Source: Verrucomicrobiia bacterium (GTDB lineage Bacteria > Verrucomicrobiota > Verrucomicrobiia > Limisphaerales > JADLHS01). Taken from it: a stretch of 64,000 bases of DNA. The notes below the pieces were generated by a model that was given only the letters and a program-made list of their open reading frames with translations, was not told where the DNA came from and made no database searches. Below are positions 52,014-61,016 of this stretch, piece by piece (the stretch's first letter is position 1; each line of letters begins with the position of its first letter). The translations under genes and the position numbers were made by a program. Where the stretch lies: assembly GCA_011525685.1 (NCBI GenBank), contig WYBW01000032.1, positions 1 through 64,000 on the forward strand, in the 5' to 3' direction.

Positions 52014-54551
52014 ATGACCGAACCCGCCATCACTCCCGAGTTGGTTGCCAAACACAACCTCACGCCCGAGGAATACGCCCACGCCGTGGAAATCCTCGGC
52101 CGCACGCCAACCTATACCGAGCTGGGCATCTTCTCCGTGATGTGGAGCGAGCATTGCAGCTATAAAAACACGCGCCCGCTGCTCAAAACCTTCCCCACCA
52201 AGTCGCCCAAGATCCTCGTGGGCGCGGGCGAGGAAAACGCCGGCATCATTGACATCGGCGACGGCCTTGCCATCGCGTTCAAGATCGAGTCGCACAATCA
52301 TCCCAGCGCGGTCGAGCCGTTCCAGGGCGCGGCCACGGGCGTCGGCGGCATCGTGCGCGACATCTTCACGATGGGCGCGAGGCCGGTGTGCGCGGTGAAC
52401 TCGTTGCGGTTCGGGCCGATCACCGCGAAAGGAATCGTGAGTGGGTCAGTGGGTGAGTCGGTAAGTGAGGAAGCCAATGCGACCGACTCCCCCTCACCCC
52501 CTCACCCCCTCACCCCCTTACCCGGGGCGAACGGCGTGACACAGGAAATCCTCAATAATCGCCGTCTCTTCGCCGGTGTGGTCGCCGGCATCGCGCATTA
52601 CGGCAATTGCTTCGGCATCCCGACCATCGCGGGCGAGGTGTATTTCGACAAGACGTATCAAGGCAATCCGCTGGTGAACGCCTTCTGCCTCGGCGTGCTG
52701 CGCCACGAACAGATCACCCGCGGCGCGGCCAAGGGCGTGGGCAACCCCGTGTTTTACGTCGGCCCGGCGACGGGTCGCGACGGTCTCGCGGGCGCGGCAT
52801 TTGCGTCGCAGGATTTGACCGAGGAATCCGCCGAGCAACAACGTGGCGCGGTGCAGGTTGGCGATCCGTTCATGGAAAAACTCGTGTGCGAAGCGTGCCT
52901 CGAACTGCTTGCCACCGGCGCGGTCGCCGGCATGCAGGACATGGGCGCGGCGGGTTTGACCTGTTCCACCTGTGAAACGGCGTCCCGCGCCGGCACCGGC
53001 ATCGAGATCGAGCTGGATAAAGTCCCGCAACGCGCGCCGAACATGAGCAGCTATGAGATCATGCTTTCGGAATCGCAGGAGCGCATGCTCATTGTCGTTC
53101 ACAAGGGCCGCGAGGAGGAGGTGAAGAAGATTTTCGACAAATGGGATTTGCCGTGGTCGGAAATCGGCGTGGTGACGGACACGGGCCGCATGGTGGTGAA
53201 ACACGGCGGCAAGGTGGTGGCGGACATTCCCGCGAAGAAGATTGCGGATGAGTCGCCGGTGTATCAGCGGGAGGCGGTCGAACCGGCTTATATCAAAGAA
53301 GTGCGGGCTTTCAGGTTGGACGGAGTGCCCGACACGTCAGACCCGACCGCCGTGCTAAAGAGACTTCTCGCCTGGCCAAGCATCGCCTCCAAGAACTGGG
53401 TCTATCGTCAGTACGATCATCAAGTGCGCGCGGGCTCGGTGGTGTTGCCCGGCAGCGACGCGGCGGTCATCCGCATCAAGAGCGATTCATTGCCCATCGT
53501 AGGACAGCCGTCGCGCCTGTCTCAAACTTCGAATGAAAGAGATATAGATGGAGACCGGCGCGACGCCTGTCCGACGAAACTCCTCGCCATGACCGTGGAC
53601 TGCAATGGCAGTTACGTTTATCTCGATCCTTACGAAGGCGCGAAAGCCGCCGTGGCCGAGGCCTGTCGCAACCTTGCCTGCTCCGGCGCGATTCCGCTGG
53701 GCGCGACGGACAACCTGAACATGCCCAGCCCGCTCAGGCCCGAATTGTTCTGGCAGATCAAGGAATCCGTGCGCGGTCTCGCGGAAGGTTGCAAGGCGTT
53801 CAACGCGCCCGTCACCGGCGGCAATTGCTCGCTCTACAATCAAAGCCCCGCCGGGCCGATTGACCCGACGCCCACGATTTCCGTCGTCGGCCTCATCGAG
53901 AAACCCGAGCACGTCACCACGCAATGGTTCAAGGACGAAGGCGACGCCATCATTTTGCTGGGTGAACCCGTGGAAGGCACGCCGTTGCAGGGCCTCGGCG
54001 GCAGCGCGTATTTGCAGGTCATTCACGGGATCAAGAACGGCTCACCGCCGCGCTGCGACCTCGAAGTCGCCAGGACGCTGCACACCACGCTCCTCGGCCT
54101 GATCCAATCCGGCCTCGTGAAGAGCGCGCACGATTGCAGCGAAGGCGGCCTTGCCGTCGCGCTCGCGGAGAGTTGCATCAGCCAGCTCATCGCCCGCGAC
54201 ACGCCAAAATGGATTGGCGCGACGGTGGATTTGTCCGCCGTAGAACAGGCGTCGCGCCTGTCTCAAACTGAAAAAGATGTAGAATTAGATGGAGACAGGC
54301 GCGACGCCTGTCCCACAAGATTGGACGCCCTGCTCTTCGGCGAAGCGCAATCGCGCGTCGTCATCAGTTGCAGACCGCTCGATGCCGTGAAAGTCGTCGA
54401 ACGCGCCAAACTCATGGGCGTGCCTGCGATGCAGATCGGCAAAGTCGGCGGTGACAAGCTGGCGGTGAAGACCGCCGGCGGCGAATTCTCCGCCCCGCTC
54501 ACCGAATTGCACGACGCCTGGTGGAACAGCATCGCCCGTGCAATGGCGTGA
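52014..54551 (+). CDS. purL: Phosphoribosylformylglycinamidine synthase, small-type PurL
   Basis: PurL, with PurS and PurQ, makes formylglycinamidine ribonucleotide in purine synthesis. The 845-residue product is of the small type but about 100 residues longer than usual. Motifs: [63 protein letters not shown]-like [19 protein letters not shown] and NCSLYNQ. Three insertions account for the extra length: residues about 143-172 (a Gly/Ser then Pro/Thr low-complexity block), 496-521 and 743-768 (palindromic repeat peptides [14 protein letters not shown] and [14 protein letters not shown]). The ATG at 52014 fits the family start; the frame is open further upstream without homology. purS and purQ are not in the window. 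Confidence 0.93.
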   Translation: MTEPAITPELVAKHNLTPEEYAHAVEILGRTPTYTELGIFSVMWSEHCSYKNTRPLLKTFPTKSPKILVGAGEENAGIIDIGDGLAIAFKIESHNHPSAVEPFQGAATGVGGIVRDIFTMGARPVCAVNSLRFGPITAKGIVSGSVGESVSEEANATDSPSPPHPLTPLPGANGVTQEILNNRRLFAGVVAGIAHYGNCFGIPTIAGEVYFDKTYQGNPLVNAFCLGVLRHEQITRGAAKGVGNPVFYVGPATGRDGLAGAAFASQDLTEESAEQQRGAVQVGDPFMEKLVCEACLELLATGAVAGMQDMGAAGLTCSTCETASRAGTGIEIELDKVPQRAPNMSSYEIMLSESQERMLIVVHKGREEEVKKIFDKWDLPWSEIGVVTDTGRMVVKHGGKVVADIPAKKIADESPVYQREAVEPAYIKEVRAFRLDGVPDTSDPTAVLKRLLAWPSIASKNWVYRQYDHQVRAGSVVLPGSDAAVIRIKSDSLPIVGQPSRLSQTSNERDIDGDRRDACPTKLLAMTVDCNGSYVYLDPYEGAKAAVAEACRNLACSGAIPLGATDNLNMPSPLRPELFWQIKESVRGLAEGCKAFNAPVTGGNCSLYNQSPAGPIDPTPTISVVGLIEKPEHVTTQWFKDEGDAIILLGEPVEGTPLQGLGGSAYLQVIHGIKNGSPPRCDLEVARTLHTTLLGLIQSGLVKSAHDCSEGGLAVALAESCISQLIARDTPKWIGATVDLSAVEQASRLSQTEKDVELDGDRRDACPTRLDALLFGEAQSRVVISCRPLDAVKVVERAKLMGVPAMQIGKVGGDKLAVKTAGGEFSAPLTELHDAWWNSIARAMA
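52441..52530. repeat. Low-complexity in-frame insertion in purL
   Basis: A GTGGGTCAGTGGGTGAGTCG block is followed by repeated CACCCCCT units, forming a weak G-rich/C-rich inverted repeat. It is translated as [20 protein letters not shown] then [11 protein letters not shown]-like residues. It lies between FGPITAKG and [11 protein letters not shown], where normal PurL has a short loop. A related non-coding block is at 21005-21070. Confidence 0.75.
53499..53575. repeat. In-frame palindromic element 1 in purL
   Basis: Arms 53499-53523 and 53551-53575 flank a 27-nt loop. It encodes [20 protein letters not shown] and then RDACPT. Same arms as the ksgA and aminotransferase elements with a few changes. 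Confidence 0.9.
54240..54316. repeat. In-frame palindromic element 2 in purL
   Basis: Arms 54240-54264 and 54292-54316 flank a 27-nt loop. The length (77 nt) and loop ending (..TAGATG) match purL element 1, so these two are a sub-family or one is copied from the other. It encodes [20 protein letters not shown] then RDACPT. Confidence 0.9.
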
Positions 54552-54628
54552 GCTTCGCCTTGTCACTTCACGAAAAACCGCGCTGCCCAAAGTTGCCAAA
54601 GCGGTCTTTGGGGCAGCGGGCGGTAGCT

Positions 54629-56125
54629 TCAGAAAGTGAACACCGCTTGGATGTAGAACCAGTTGGCGTCCTGTGATCCGATGGCGGAAAGCGAGTCTTT
54701 GATGTAATCGCCGCGGAAGAAATGGCCGTAGCCGGCTTCAAGCTGCGCATAGCGCGTGATGGCGTAACTGGCAATAACGTCCACTTCGAAGCCCAGGAAC
54801 GAATCATAGCCGGGATTGACGCCGTAATTGTTCCCGGCGGTGGATGCGGTACCGCCGCGTGGTGCGCCACCCGCGTTGTAGAAGTTGTCGCTGGTGTCGG
54901 CGAGCCAGAAGGCGTGGCCCTCAAGATTGAGCGTCAGTTTGGGATGCGGCTTCAGCGTGCAGAGCGCGCGCACGTCGTGAAGGTTTTGCAGCGAGAGAAA
55001 ATCCATGTAGCCATAAAACTTGTGGTTCGTGGGAAAGAGGTTTTCAAACGTGCCGTGGTCGCCATCAGCCGGGTCATCGTCCCCTGAGCCGTAGCTGTAC
55101 TCCACACCGAGTCGCGGTTTGCTCCAGGTGTCCTTGAAGGTATAACCGCCGCCCGCCACTGCCATCCAAGCGCTATGATCGAGGCGCGGCGTGCCAGGCA
55201 GCCGGCGATCCTCGAAGTTGCCAAGTTGGTAGGCGGATTCGACCAGATAGTCCCAGTTGCCGAGTTCGGCCGGTTTGGACTTGAGGCGGAAACCGAACGT
55301 GTAGATGTCGCGGGCGCTGGGCTGGGGCGCTTGCGGGCTGCGTCCGGCGGAGATGGCCTCGCTGTCGGCGTTACGGGAGAAGAAGTACACTTCGAGCAGA
55401 TGCTTCGGGACCTGGGTGAAATTCGCATAGACGCCGGAGAACCAGTCGTGGTCATTGTCCACGTTGAACCGGTCGTCCTCGGGAATGACGACGCAACCGG
55501 TGAAGAGGTCCACGCCGAACCAGTCGTGTTGCCAGCGCACCTTGGCGGTGTCGAACACCCGGCCGATGTTGTTCCAGGCGAAGGCGCCCACGAGCCGCTC
55601 ATCGCCGTAGCTGAGTTCCTGGCGGCCGATCTTGGCCGTGAGCGGGAATTCCGCGGGATTGCCCAGCGTGAAATAGGCCTGGTGCAGGTCCACGGTGTCA
55701 GACTCGGGGCCTTTGCCCTTGCGGTTCTCGGTGCCGGTCGGGGTGGGGCTGGCAAAGTAAGCCCAGCGCTCGTCGCTTTGCGCGAAGCTGCTGCGACCCT
55801 CCACCAGGGCGCTCCACCAGGTGTCGCGGTAGCCGACGCGATAGCGGAGACGTTCGGTCCAGTAGTCGTTGCTGACGTCCACGCCGTCATCGCGGAAATC
55901 AATCGAGCCGGGCGTGCCGGCGATGCCGGCGCCATCCTTCACTTCATAACGGGCGCGCACCGAGCCGCCGAAGTCCCAGTTGGTCAACGCCGGCTGTTGC
56001 TTGCGGAGGGCATCATTCAGCAAACCGGCGCTGGCGGCGGGCTTGGCCGGCGCGGGCGACTGCGCGTTCAACTGGAGTGAAAGGATGCTGCAGAGAAGCA
56101 GCCCAAGACAGGTTCTTCCGTTCAT
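54629..56125 (-). CDS. Alginate-export-type outer-membrane porin
   Basis: The 498-residue protein has a signal peptide (MNGRTCLGLLLCSILSLQLNAQ) and alternating beta strands ending WFYIQAVFTF, the C-terminal phenylalanine of an outer-membrane barrel. VDLHQAYFTLGNPAEFPLTAKIGRQELSYGDERLVGAFAWNNIGRVFD is the region matched by AlgE-type (alginate export, PF13372) porins. Being the last gene in a leftward nitrate-reduction cluster, it may admit nitrate or release nitrite; this is inference. Confidence 0.8.
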   Translation of the reverse strand: MNGRTCLGLLLCSILSLQLNAQSPAPAKPAASAGLLNDALRKQQPALTNWDFGGSVRARYEVKDGAGIAGTPGSIDFRDDGVDVSNDYWTERLRYRVGYRDTWWSALVEGRSSFAQSDERWAYFASPTPTGTENRKGKGPESDTVDLHQAYFTLGNPAEFPLTAKIGRQELSYGDERLVGAFAWNNIGRVFDTAKVRWQHDWFGVDLFTGCVVIPEDDRFNVDNDHDWFSGVYANFTQVPKHLLEVYFFSRNADSEAISAGRSPQAPQPSARDIYTFGFRLKSKPAELGNWDYLVESAYQLGNFEDRRLPGTPRLDHSAWMAVAGGGYTFKDTWSKPRLGVEYSYGSGDDDPADGDHGTFENLFPTNHKFYGYMDFLSLQNLHDVRALCTLKPHPKLTLNLEGHAFWLADTSDNFYNAGGAPRGGTASTAGNNYGVNPGYDSFLGFEVDVIASYAITRYAQLEAGYGHFFRGDYIKDSLSAIGSQDANWFYIQAVFTF

Positions 56126-56146
56126 GTTGGTGTTGGATGAGTTGGT

Positions 56147-56683
56147 TTATCCGGCCTCCGACGCATTTTGTCCGCAACACGCTTGCGCGGGAGGTTGGGC
56201 AAATCGCGCTTCGGCGCCCAGTTCATCGGACAGGGCGCAGAGTTGTTGATAATACTCCTCCTCCAACAGGCCCAACAGCGTGGCGCCGTAGGCGAGGCAG
56301 TGGTCGTCGGTGATGATGTCGCCGTAATTGAGGAGCGGGATCATGTAGGCGACGGCCAAGGGGAGAAGATCGGGACGTTCGCGCAGGAGGGGTCGCAGGT
56401 AAAGCACGCGACCGTCCTGCTCGGGGTTGCGCCAGTCAATGTCGGGTTGCGCGAACTGATGCATGGCCATCTCGCCGAACTCGAAGACGAGCCGGACGGG
56501 ATGGCGGAGGCAGTCGGGATCGTGCAGGAGCGCGTCGAGTTTGTCGGCGGTCAGCGGGCCGTGCTTCTGGTGCGCGACGATGGCCTGGGCCACGAGATGT
56601 TCGCGCAGGCTTTGCTGGCCGAGTTGCTCGAGTTCGGCGGAACTGAGTTTTCGCAGTTCAGCGGCGTGAGTGCTGGTCGTCAT
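56147..56683 (-). CDS. Unknown protein in the nitrate-reductase cluster
   Basis: I do not recognise this 178-residue protein. It starts MTTSTHAAELRKLSSAELEQLGQQSLREHLVAQ, is helical and acidic, has no signal peptide, and ends ARFAQPPAQACCGQNASEAG with a CC pair near the C-terminus. It lies between the NapB-like and porin genes, 21 nt from the latter, on the same strand. It might be a cytoplasmic assembly factor like NapD or NarJ-type chaperones, but it shows no motif of those. A start at 56731 is possible but less likely. Confidence 0.6.
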   Translation of the reverse strand: MTTSTHAAELRKLSSAELEQLGQQSLREHLVAQAIVAHQKHGPLTADKLDALLHDPDCLRHPVRLVFEFGEMAMHQFAQPDIDWRNPEQDGRVLYLRPLLRERPDLLPLAVAYMIPLLNYGDIITDDHCLAYGATLLGLLEEEYYQQLCALSDELGAEARFAQPPAQACCGQNASEAG

Positions 56684-57021
56684 GCGTTCATCAATCTCCA
56701 GACTGTTTGCATCTTGGGCGCTCGCCTTCACCCCACCGCACTGGCTGGCTTTTCCCCATCAAATCCCTGCTTGGCTGGCTTCCCAAACAAACAGGTTTGC
56801 CAATGACACTTATATGGACGGCAATGCTCCCTCTCCCAGCGGGAGAGGGCCGGGGTGAGGGAGAGCACAATGAAATGGTGGTGACTCCAGTCAACGCAAA
56901 GGTTGCCTGCGATCCAAACCGTTCTCCCTCACCCTTTATCCCTCTCCCGCTGGGAGAGGGAAAACGCGGGCGGATGGCCTCCGAAATCTCCGCCGTTCTT
57001 GCGCGATGTCGTGTCACTGCA
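56684..57021. repeat. Repeat-filled gap inside the nap cluster
   Basis: Two copies of the CTCTCCC..GGGAGAG palindrome, 56824-56865 and 56925-56966, lie in opposite orientation, each with a GGTGAGGG/CCCTCACC flank facing inward. This mirrors the pair at 2697-2861. No gene is visible. Confidence 0.65.
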
Positions 57022-57801
57022 TCACAACTCTCCTTTCAATTCCTCCCACGGCAGCGGGCGGTCGTAGTTCTTGCTCGCATCCGGAACGTGGCATTGCTGG
57101 CACTGGCTGCGCCAGGGATGCGGGGTGGCGATGCGCTGTTTGCCGGTGGGGCCGTGACAGGAAAGGCAGTTGTCGCGCATGAAGGTTTTGTGCGGGATGC
57201 TCGGCGGCGCGAGGGGATGGGCGCGCGTCCCTTTGCCCGGAAAGTCCAGCCCCAGAAAATCGCTGGCGCGAAACAGGCCAACGGTCTTGTCCGAACCGTT
57301 GACGTGGCATTGCTGGCATTGCGAGAACTCCGCATGCGGCACGGGCGCGATAGCCTGCTGGCGTTTCTCGATGCGCGTTTCGCGGGCGTGACATTCGAGG
57401 CAGTAACGACCGTCGCGGTCGCCGGCAAAGGTGTGGGGCATCACCGGCGGCGCGCCGAGAAACGCGCGATCGGCGGTGATGTTCGTGCCCAGGACGTCCG
57501 GGCGAATGGGTTGGGCGAAGGAACGCGGCTGGGTGTAAACCTGAACGGTGCTCCGGGTCGTGATGGGGGAATCGGCAGCGAGCAACAATGACGCAAGGCC
57601 GGCCATGGCAAGCAACAACGCAAAGGCGCAAAGGCGCAAAGGCGCAAGGCGACGGCGCGGGGCTGTGTCTGAAAGACCAGCCGCAGCGATTGCGGGTCTG
57701 GGGGCAATCCCAGCATCACCGGGAGTGCTGCGGCGGGTGCTGCGCACCCAGCGGCGCTCCATGACGATGGCGCGAATACGCTTTATCGCACGGCTGCTCA
57801 T
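57022..57801 (-). CDS. Four-heme NapB-like cytochrome c
   Basis: NapB is the electron-transfer subunit of periplasmic nitrate reductase and normally binds two hemes. This 259-residue protein has four CxxCH sites: 134-138, 162-166, 212-216 and 234-238. It appears to be two NapB-like units in tandem: APPVMPHTF..CLECH..PHAEFSQCQQCHV and APPSIPHKTF..CLSCH..PHPWRSQCQQCHVP. The start at 57801 overlaps the napA stop by 4 nt. A long basic leader precedes a signal sequence (about 55-75) whose codons derive from an 8-nt tandem repeat at 57620-57650. The segment after the fourth heme (NYDRPLPWEELKGEL) is short. Confidence 0.85.
   Translation of the reverse strand: MSSRAIKRIRAIVMERRWVRSTRRSTPGDAGIAPRPAIAAAGLSDTAPRRRLAPLRLCAFALLLAMAGLASLLLAADSPITTRSTVQVYTQPRSFAQPIRPDVLGTNITADRAFLGAPPVMPHTFAGDRDGRYCLECHARETRIEKRQQAIAPVPHAEFSQCQQCHVNGSDKTVGLFRASDFLGLDFPGKGTRAHPLAPPSIPHKTFMRDNCLSCHGPTGKQRIATPHPWRSQCQQCHVPDASKNYDRPLPWEELKGEL
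57620..57650. repeat. 8-nt tandem repeat in NapB signal region
   Basis: Three complete GCAAAGGC units and one unit shortened by a base are tandem at 57620-57650 on the plus strand. On the coding strand they encode LAPLRLCAFAL inside the signal sequence. The unit length is not a multiple of three, so a change in copy number would shift the frame. Confidence 0.8.
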
Positions 57802-60155
57802 ACTTTCGCAATGCTCACCGCGCATTTCTTGTAGTCCGGCTCCTTGGACAACGGGCAATGCGCCTCGAGCGTGACCAGGTTGATCAATGATTCCTCGGCA
57901 AAGAAGGGCACAAACACCGAGCCGCGATTCGGAATCGAGCGGCCATTGATCCACGCGGGCAAGGTGAGTTCGCCGCGGCGCGAGGTGATCTTCACGCGGT
58001 CGCCGGTGGAGATGTTCAGCCGGGCGGCGTCCTCGGGATTCAGCTCGACGAACGCCCGGGGCATGGCGCGGTGCAACTGCGGCACGCGACGGGTCATCGT
58101 GCCGGTGTGCCAGTGTTCGAGCACGCGACCGGTGCAAAGCCAGAAGGGATACTTGTTGTCGGGCACTTCGGGCGGCGCTTCGTAGGGTCGTGCCCATACC
58201 AGCGCCTTGTGATCCTTGAGTTTGCCCCAGTAGAAATCCACGCCACGCCCCGGTTCGACGAATGGGTCTTCGCCCTCGACAAAACGGCGTGGGGTTTCGC
58301 GCCAGACGCCGGTGGCCTGGTCCTTCACGACGGGCCAGCGCAGGCCGCGTGTCTTCACGAGTTCGTCATAGGGCGCGAGCGAGTACTTCTTCATCAGCGT
58401 GAATGGCTGGTATTCGGCGTAAAGCAACTGATCGGCGTTGGTCTGTTTGAACACCTCCCATTTCCACAGTTCGATGGGTTTGCCGCTCGCGTCCTTATAG
58501 GTGAACAAGAACTCGCCGTCCTTGTTCTTCATGCCGGGATGGCCGAGTTCAAACAACTTGCGCGCAACCGCGATGACCTGCCAGACATCGTCGCGCGCCT
58601 GGCCGGGCGGTTCGATCATCTTGAACCATTGCTGCGTGCGACGTTCGCTGTTGCCGAAGATGCCGTTCTTCTCGACCCACATGGCCGAGGGCAACACGAC
58701 CGTGGCCTGGTCGGTGGTGGCGGTGGGATAAACATCGGAGACGACGAGGAAACGCTCGCGCAGTTTGCTGGTCAGGCCGGTGAGATTGGGCATGGACTGC
58801 GCGGGATTCGTAACCTGCACCCAGCAACCGGTCATCTCGCCTTTCTGGAGCGCCTCGAACAGCGAAACGGCGTGGTGGCCCGGCTTCGGGTTGATGCGAC
58901 CGGCGGGGAGGTTCCAGAGTTCCTCACATTCCTTGCGATGTTGCTCGTTCGCGACGATTCGTCCGCCGGGAAGCGCATGACCAAGCGTGCCGACTTCGCG
59001 ACACGTGCCGCACGCGCTCGGCTGACCGGTGAGCGAAAAGGCCGTGCTGCCGGGTTTGGCAAATTTGCCGCTCAGGAAATGGACGTTATAGACCAGGTTG
59101 TTGATCCACGTGCCGCGCGTGTGCTGATTCATGCCCATGCACCAGAGCGAAACAATCTTGCGTTTCGGGTCGGCGAAGCGATCGGCAAGCAACTGCAATT
59201 GCGCGGGGCGCACGCCGGCCACCTTCTGCACGAATTCGGGCGTGTAGGTTTCGAGCCATTTGGCGTATTCCTCAAAGGTCATGGCTTCACCCTCGGCATC
59301 GCCGCCCTTGCGGAAGTTGCAGTGTTTCGTCACCCAATCCTTGTCGTATTTGCCCGACTTGATCAGCAGGTGGCAGATGCCGTTGGCGATGGCAAGGTCG
59401 CCCTGCGGCGTGAACGCGATGTAATGGTCCGCCTCCTCGGTGCTGCGCGTCCGGCGCGTGCCCAGGTCAATCACCTCGACCTTCTGCCCTTTGGCGCGGC
59501 GATCAATGATGCGCGACCAGAGGACCGGATGCATTTCGGCGGGATTGTTGCCCCAGAGGATGATCGTGTCCGCGAGATCGAAATCGTCGTAGCAACCGCT
59601 GGGTTCGTCCACACCGTAGGTGGTGGTCATGCCGACGACGGCGCTGGCCATGCAGAGACGGGCGTTGGGGTCCACGTGATTGTTGCCGAGGCCGCCCTTC
59701 ATGAACTTCATGACGGTGAACCCTTCGATTACGGTCCATTGACCCGAACCGTAGAAGCCGAAGGTGGCCGGGCGGGCAAGAATCTCCCTGGCAATGGCCT
59801 CGATGGCTTCGTCCCAGGAAACGGGTTCGAGTTTGCCGTTCTTGCGCAGGAGGGGCGTGGTGAGGCGGTCCTTGCCGTAGAGCGCCACGCCGGCATGATA
59901 GCCTTTGACGCAGAGCAGGCCGCGGTTCACCGGATTCTCCAGGTCGCCCTGCACGGCGACGACGCGGCCGTCCTTGACGCCGACCATCACGCCGCAACCC
60001 GTGCCGCAGAAGCGGCAGGGCGCCTTATGCCAGACCAGGCCGTCCATGCCTTCGGCGGGCGCGGCGAGCAGGCTGCGCGGCAGCGAACCGGCGAGCACGC
60101 TCGAAGCGAACGCCAACGCGGCTTGTTTCAGGAAATCACGACGGTTGGTTTGCAT
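57798..60155 (-). CDS. napA: Periplasmic nitrate reductase catalytic subunit
   Basis: NapA reduces nitrate to nitrite with a bis-molybdopterin cofactor. The 785-residue precursor has a Tat signal (NRRDFLKQAALAFA), the [4Fe-4S] motif C47-x2-C50-x3-C54 and C82, and the molybdenum ligand C168 in NARLCMASAVVG. The cofactor-binding blocks WGNNPAEMHPVLWSRI and YVHFLSG-like NVHFLSGKFAKPGST follow, and the C-terminal domain ends SIPNRGSVFVPFFAEESLINLVT as in NapA. Start at 60155 begins the Tat signal. It overlaps napB by 4 nt; napD lies upstream beyond a repeat-filled 330-nt gap. Confidence 0.95.
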   Translation of the reverse strand: MQTNRRDFLKQAALAFASSVLAGSLPRSLLAAPAEGMDGLVWHKAPCRFCGTGCGVMVGVKDGRVVAVQGDLENPVNRGLLCVKGYHAGVALYGKDRLTTPLLRKNGKLEPVSWDEAIEAIAREILARPATFGFYGSGQWTVIEGFTVMKFMKGGLGNNHVDPNARLCMASAVVGMTTTYGVDEPSGCYDDFDLADTIILWGNNPAEMHPVLWSRIIDRRAKGQKVEVIDLGTRRTRSTEEADHYIAFTPQGDLAIANGICHLLIKSGKYDKDWVTKHCNFRKGGDAEGEAMTFEEYAKWLETYTPEFVQKVAGVRPAQLQLLADRFADPKRKIVSLWCMGMNQHTRGTWINNLVYNVHFLSGKFAKPGSTAFSLTGQPSACGTCREVGTLGHALPGGRIVANEQHRKECEELWNLPAGRINPKPGHHAVSLFEALQKGEMTGCWVQVTNPAQSMPNLTGLTSKLRERFLVVSDVYPTATTDQATVVLPSAMWVEKNGIFGNSERRTQQWFKMIEPPGQARDDVWQVIAVARKLFELGHPGMKNKDGEFLFTYKDASGKPIELWKWEVFKQTNADQLLYAEYQPFTLMKKYSLAPYDELVKTRGLRWPVVKDQATGVWRETPRRFVEGEDPFVEPGRGVDFYWGKLKDHKALVWARPYEAPPEVPDNKYPFWLCTGRVLEHWHTGTMTRRVPQLHRAMPRAFVELNPEDAARLNISTGDRVKITSRRGELTLPAWINGRSIPNRGSVFVPFFAEESLINLVTLEAHCPLSKEPDYKKCAVSIAKV

Positions 60156-60485
60156 AGGCGAACGAAGGGTGATTACGAAAGAGTTGGAAATGTTTGGTGC
60201 GGCGAGTGTGGGTGATAACGCGTCCGTGTGTTGGCTTTTTGTTGCCAAACCGAGGTGCTGAAAATGACGGCGGGGACGATGGAAGGAACCCAACTTCATC
60301 AAACAGGTTCTGGGACTCTCCCTCACCCCGGCCCTCTCGCGCTGGGAGAGGGGGAATCATCCGCCGCCGACTTGAGATGTCGGGTGACGGGCGCAGCCGG
60401 CAGTTGATCCGCCAATCTGAAACCGAACGATAGCCGTTCCCTCTCCTGGGGGAGAGGGTCAGGGTGAGGGCGAGACTGGTAATTC
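60156..60485. repeat. Repeat-filled gap between napD and napA
   Basis: This 330-nt gap carries two oppositely oriented CTCTCGC/CTCTCCT..GGGAGAGG palindromes at about 60313-60354 and 60436-60472, each with a CCCTCACCC or GGGTGAGGG flank. It is the same pair design as at 2697 and 56824. No gene is visible. Confidence 0.65.
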
Positions 60486-60758
60486 TCATGACGTGCGGAA
60501 GCTGTCTGGCAGCGGCGTAGTTTCATCCGCCACGTCTTCGAAGTTGTGGTAAACGAGCACGGCGGATTTCACGCCGGGCAGTTGCTGCAATTGCGCGCCC
60601 AGTTCCTCCGCGGCGCGGGTGGTGGGCGTGTCCGCCACGACGGGAATGCCGGCGGCCATCGGTTCACCTGGCTCAACGCCGGGCAACGCGCGCAGTCGGT
60701 CCTGCACGGCGGGTTGATCCACCGGCGCGCAGCGAATGACGTAGGAGGAGATGGGCAT
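60486..60758 (-). CDS. napD: NapD chaperone for NapA
   Basis: NapD binds the Tat signal of NapA and delays export until the molybdenum cofactor is in place. The 90-residue protein has the ferredoxin-like fold pattern MPISSYVIRCAPVDQPAVQDRLRALPGVEP and LPGVKSAVLVYHNFED of the family. The ATG at 60758 was chosen because it begins the conserved SSYVI segment; the open frame to 60881 is mostly the 133-bp repeat. Upstream napC and napGH are not in view. Confidence 0.85.
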   Translation of the reverse strand: MPISSYVIRCAPVDQPAVQDRLRALPGVEPGEPMAAGIPVVADTPTTRAAEELGAQLQQLPGVKSAVLVYHNFEDVADETTPLPDSFRTS

Positions 60759-60827
60759 GTGGGTTAAATTCGAAATCCAAAGTCGCGAAACCCGAAAGCA
60801 GGCCGAGGGTGGAAATCCGAGTCCGGT

Positions 60828-60960
60828 GTAGCGCAGACTTCCAGTCTGCCGTATCGCGGATTTCCAATCCGCAAACGCCACATGCTCCGCGGGTCGCCGG
60901 AACTTTCCACGCCTTGCCGACTGGAAGTCGGCGGTACAGCAGGTTGGAAACCTGCGCTAC
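60828..60960. repeat. 133-bp palindromic element, copy 2
   Basis: It begins GTAGCGCAGACTTCCAGTCT and ends GGTTGGAAACCTGCGCTAC, the same length and internal order as copy 1 at 16540-16672. It lies between the napD and octaheme cytochrome genes. Confidence 0.82.
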
Positions 60961-61016
60961 GGTAGGCGCAGCGGGCGCCTTCGGCTCTCCAGTTACGAGC
61001 TTCGGTCTTCATCCGC

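Noticed and set aside
56824-56966. Possible CRISPR-like repeats
   Set aside because: The repeats are palindromes in inverted pairs without regular spacers or adjacent cas genes.
58071-60215. A 714-codon open frame on the plus strand opposite napA
   Set aside because: It is antisense to a gene with clear cofactor motifs. High GC with strong third-position bias leaves the complementary frame open; its residues resemble no family. The same applies to frames at 61050-62954, 50130-51380 and 4921-6234.
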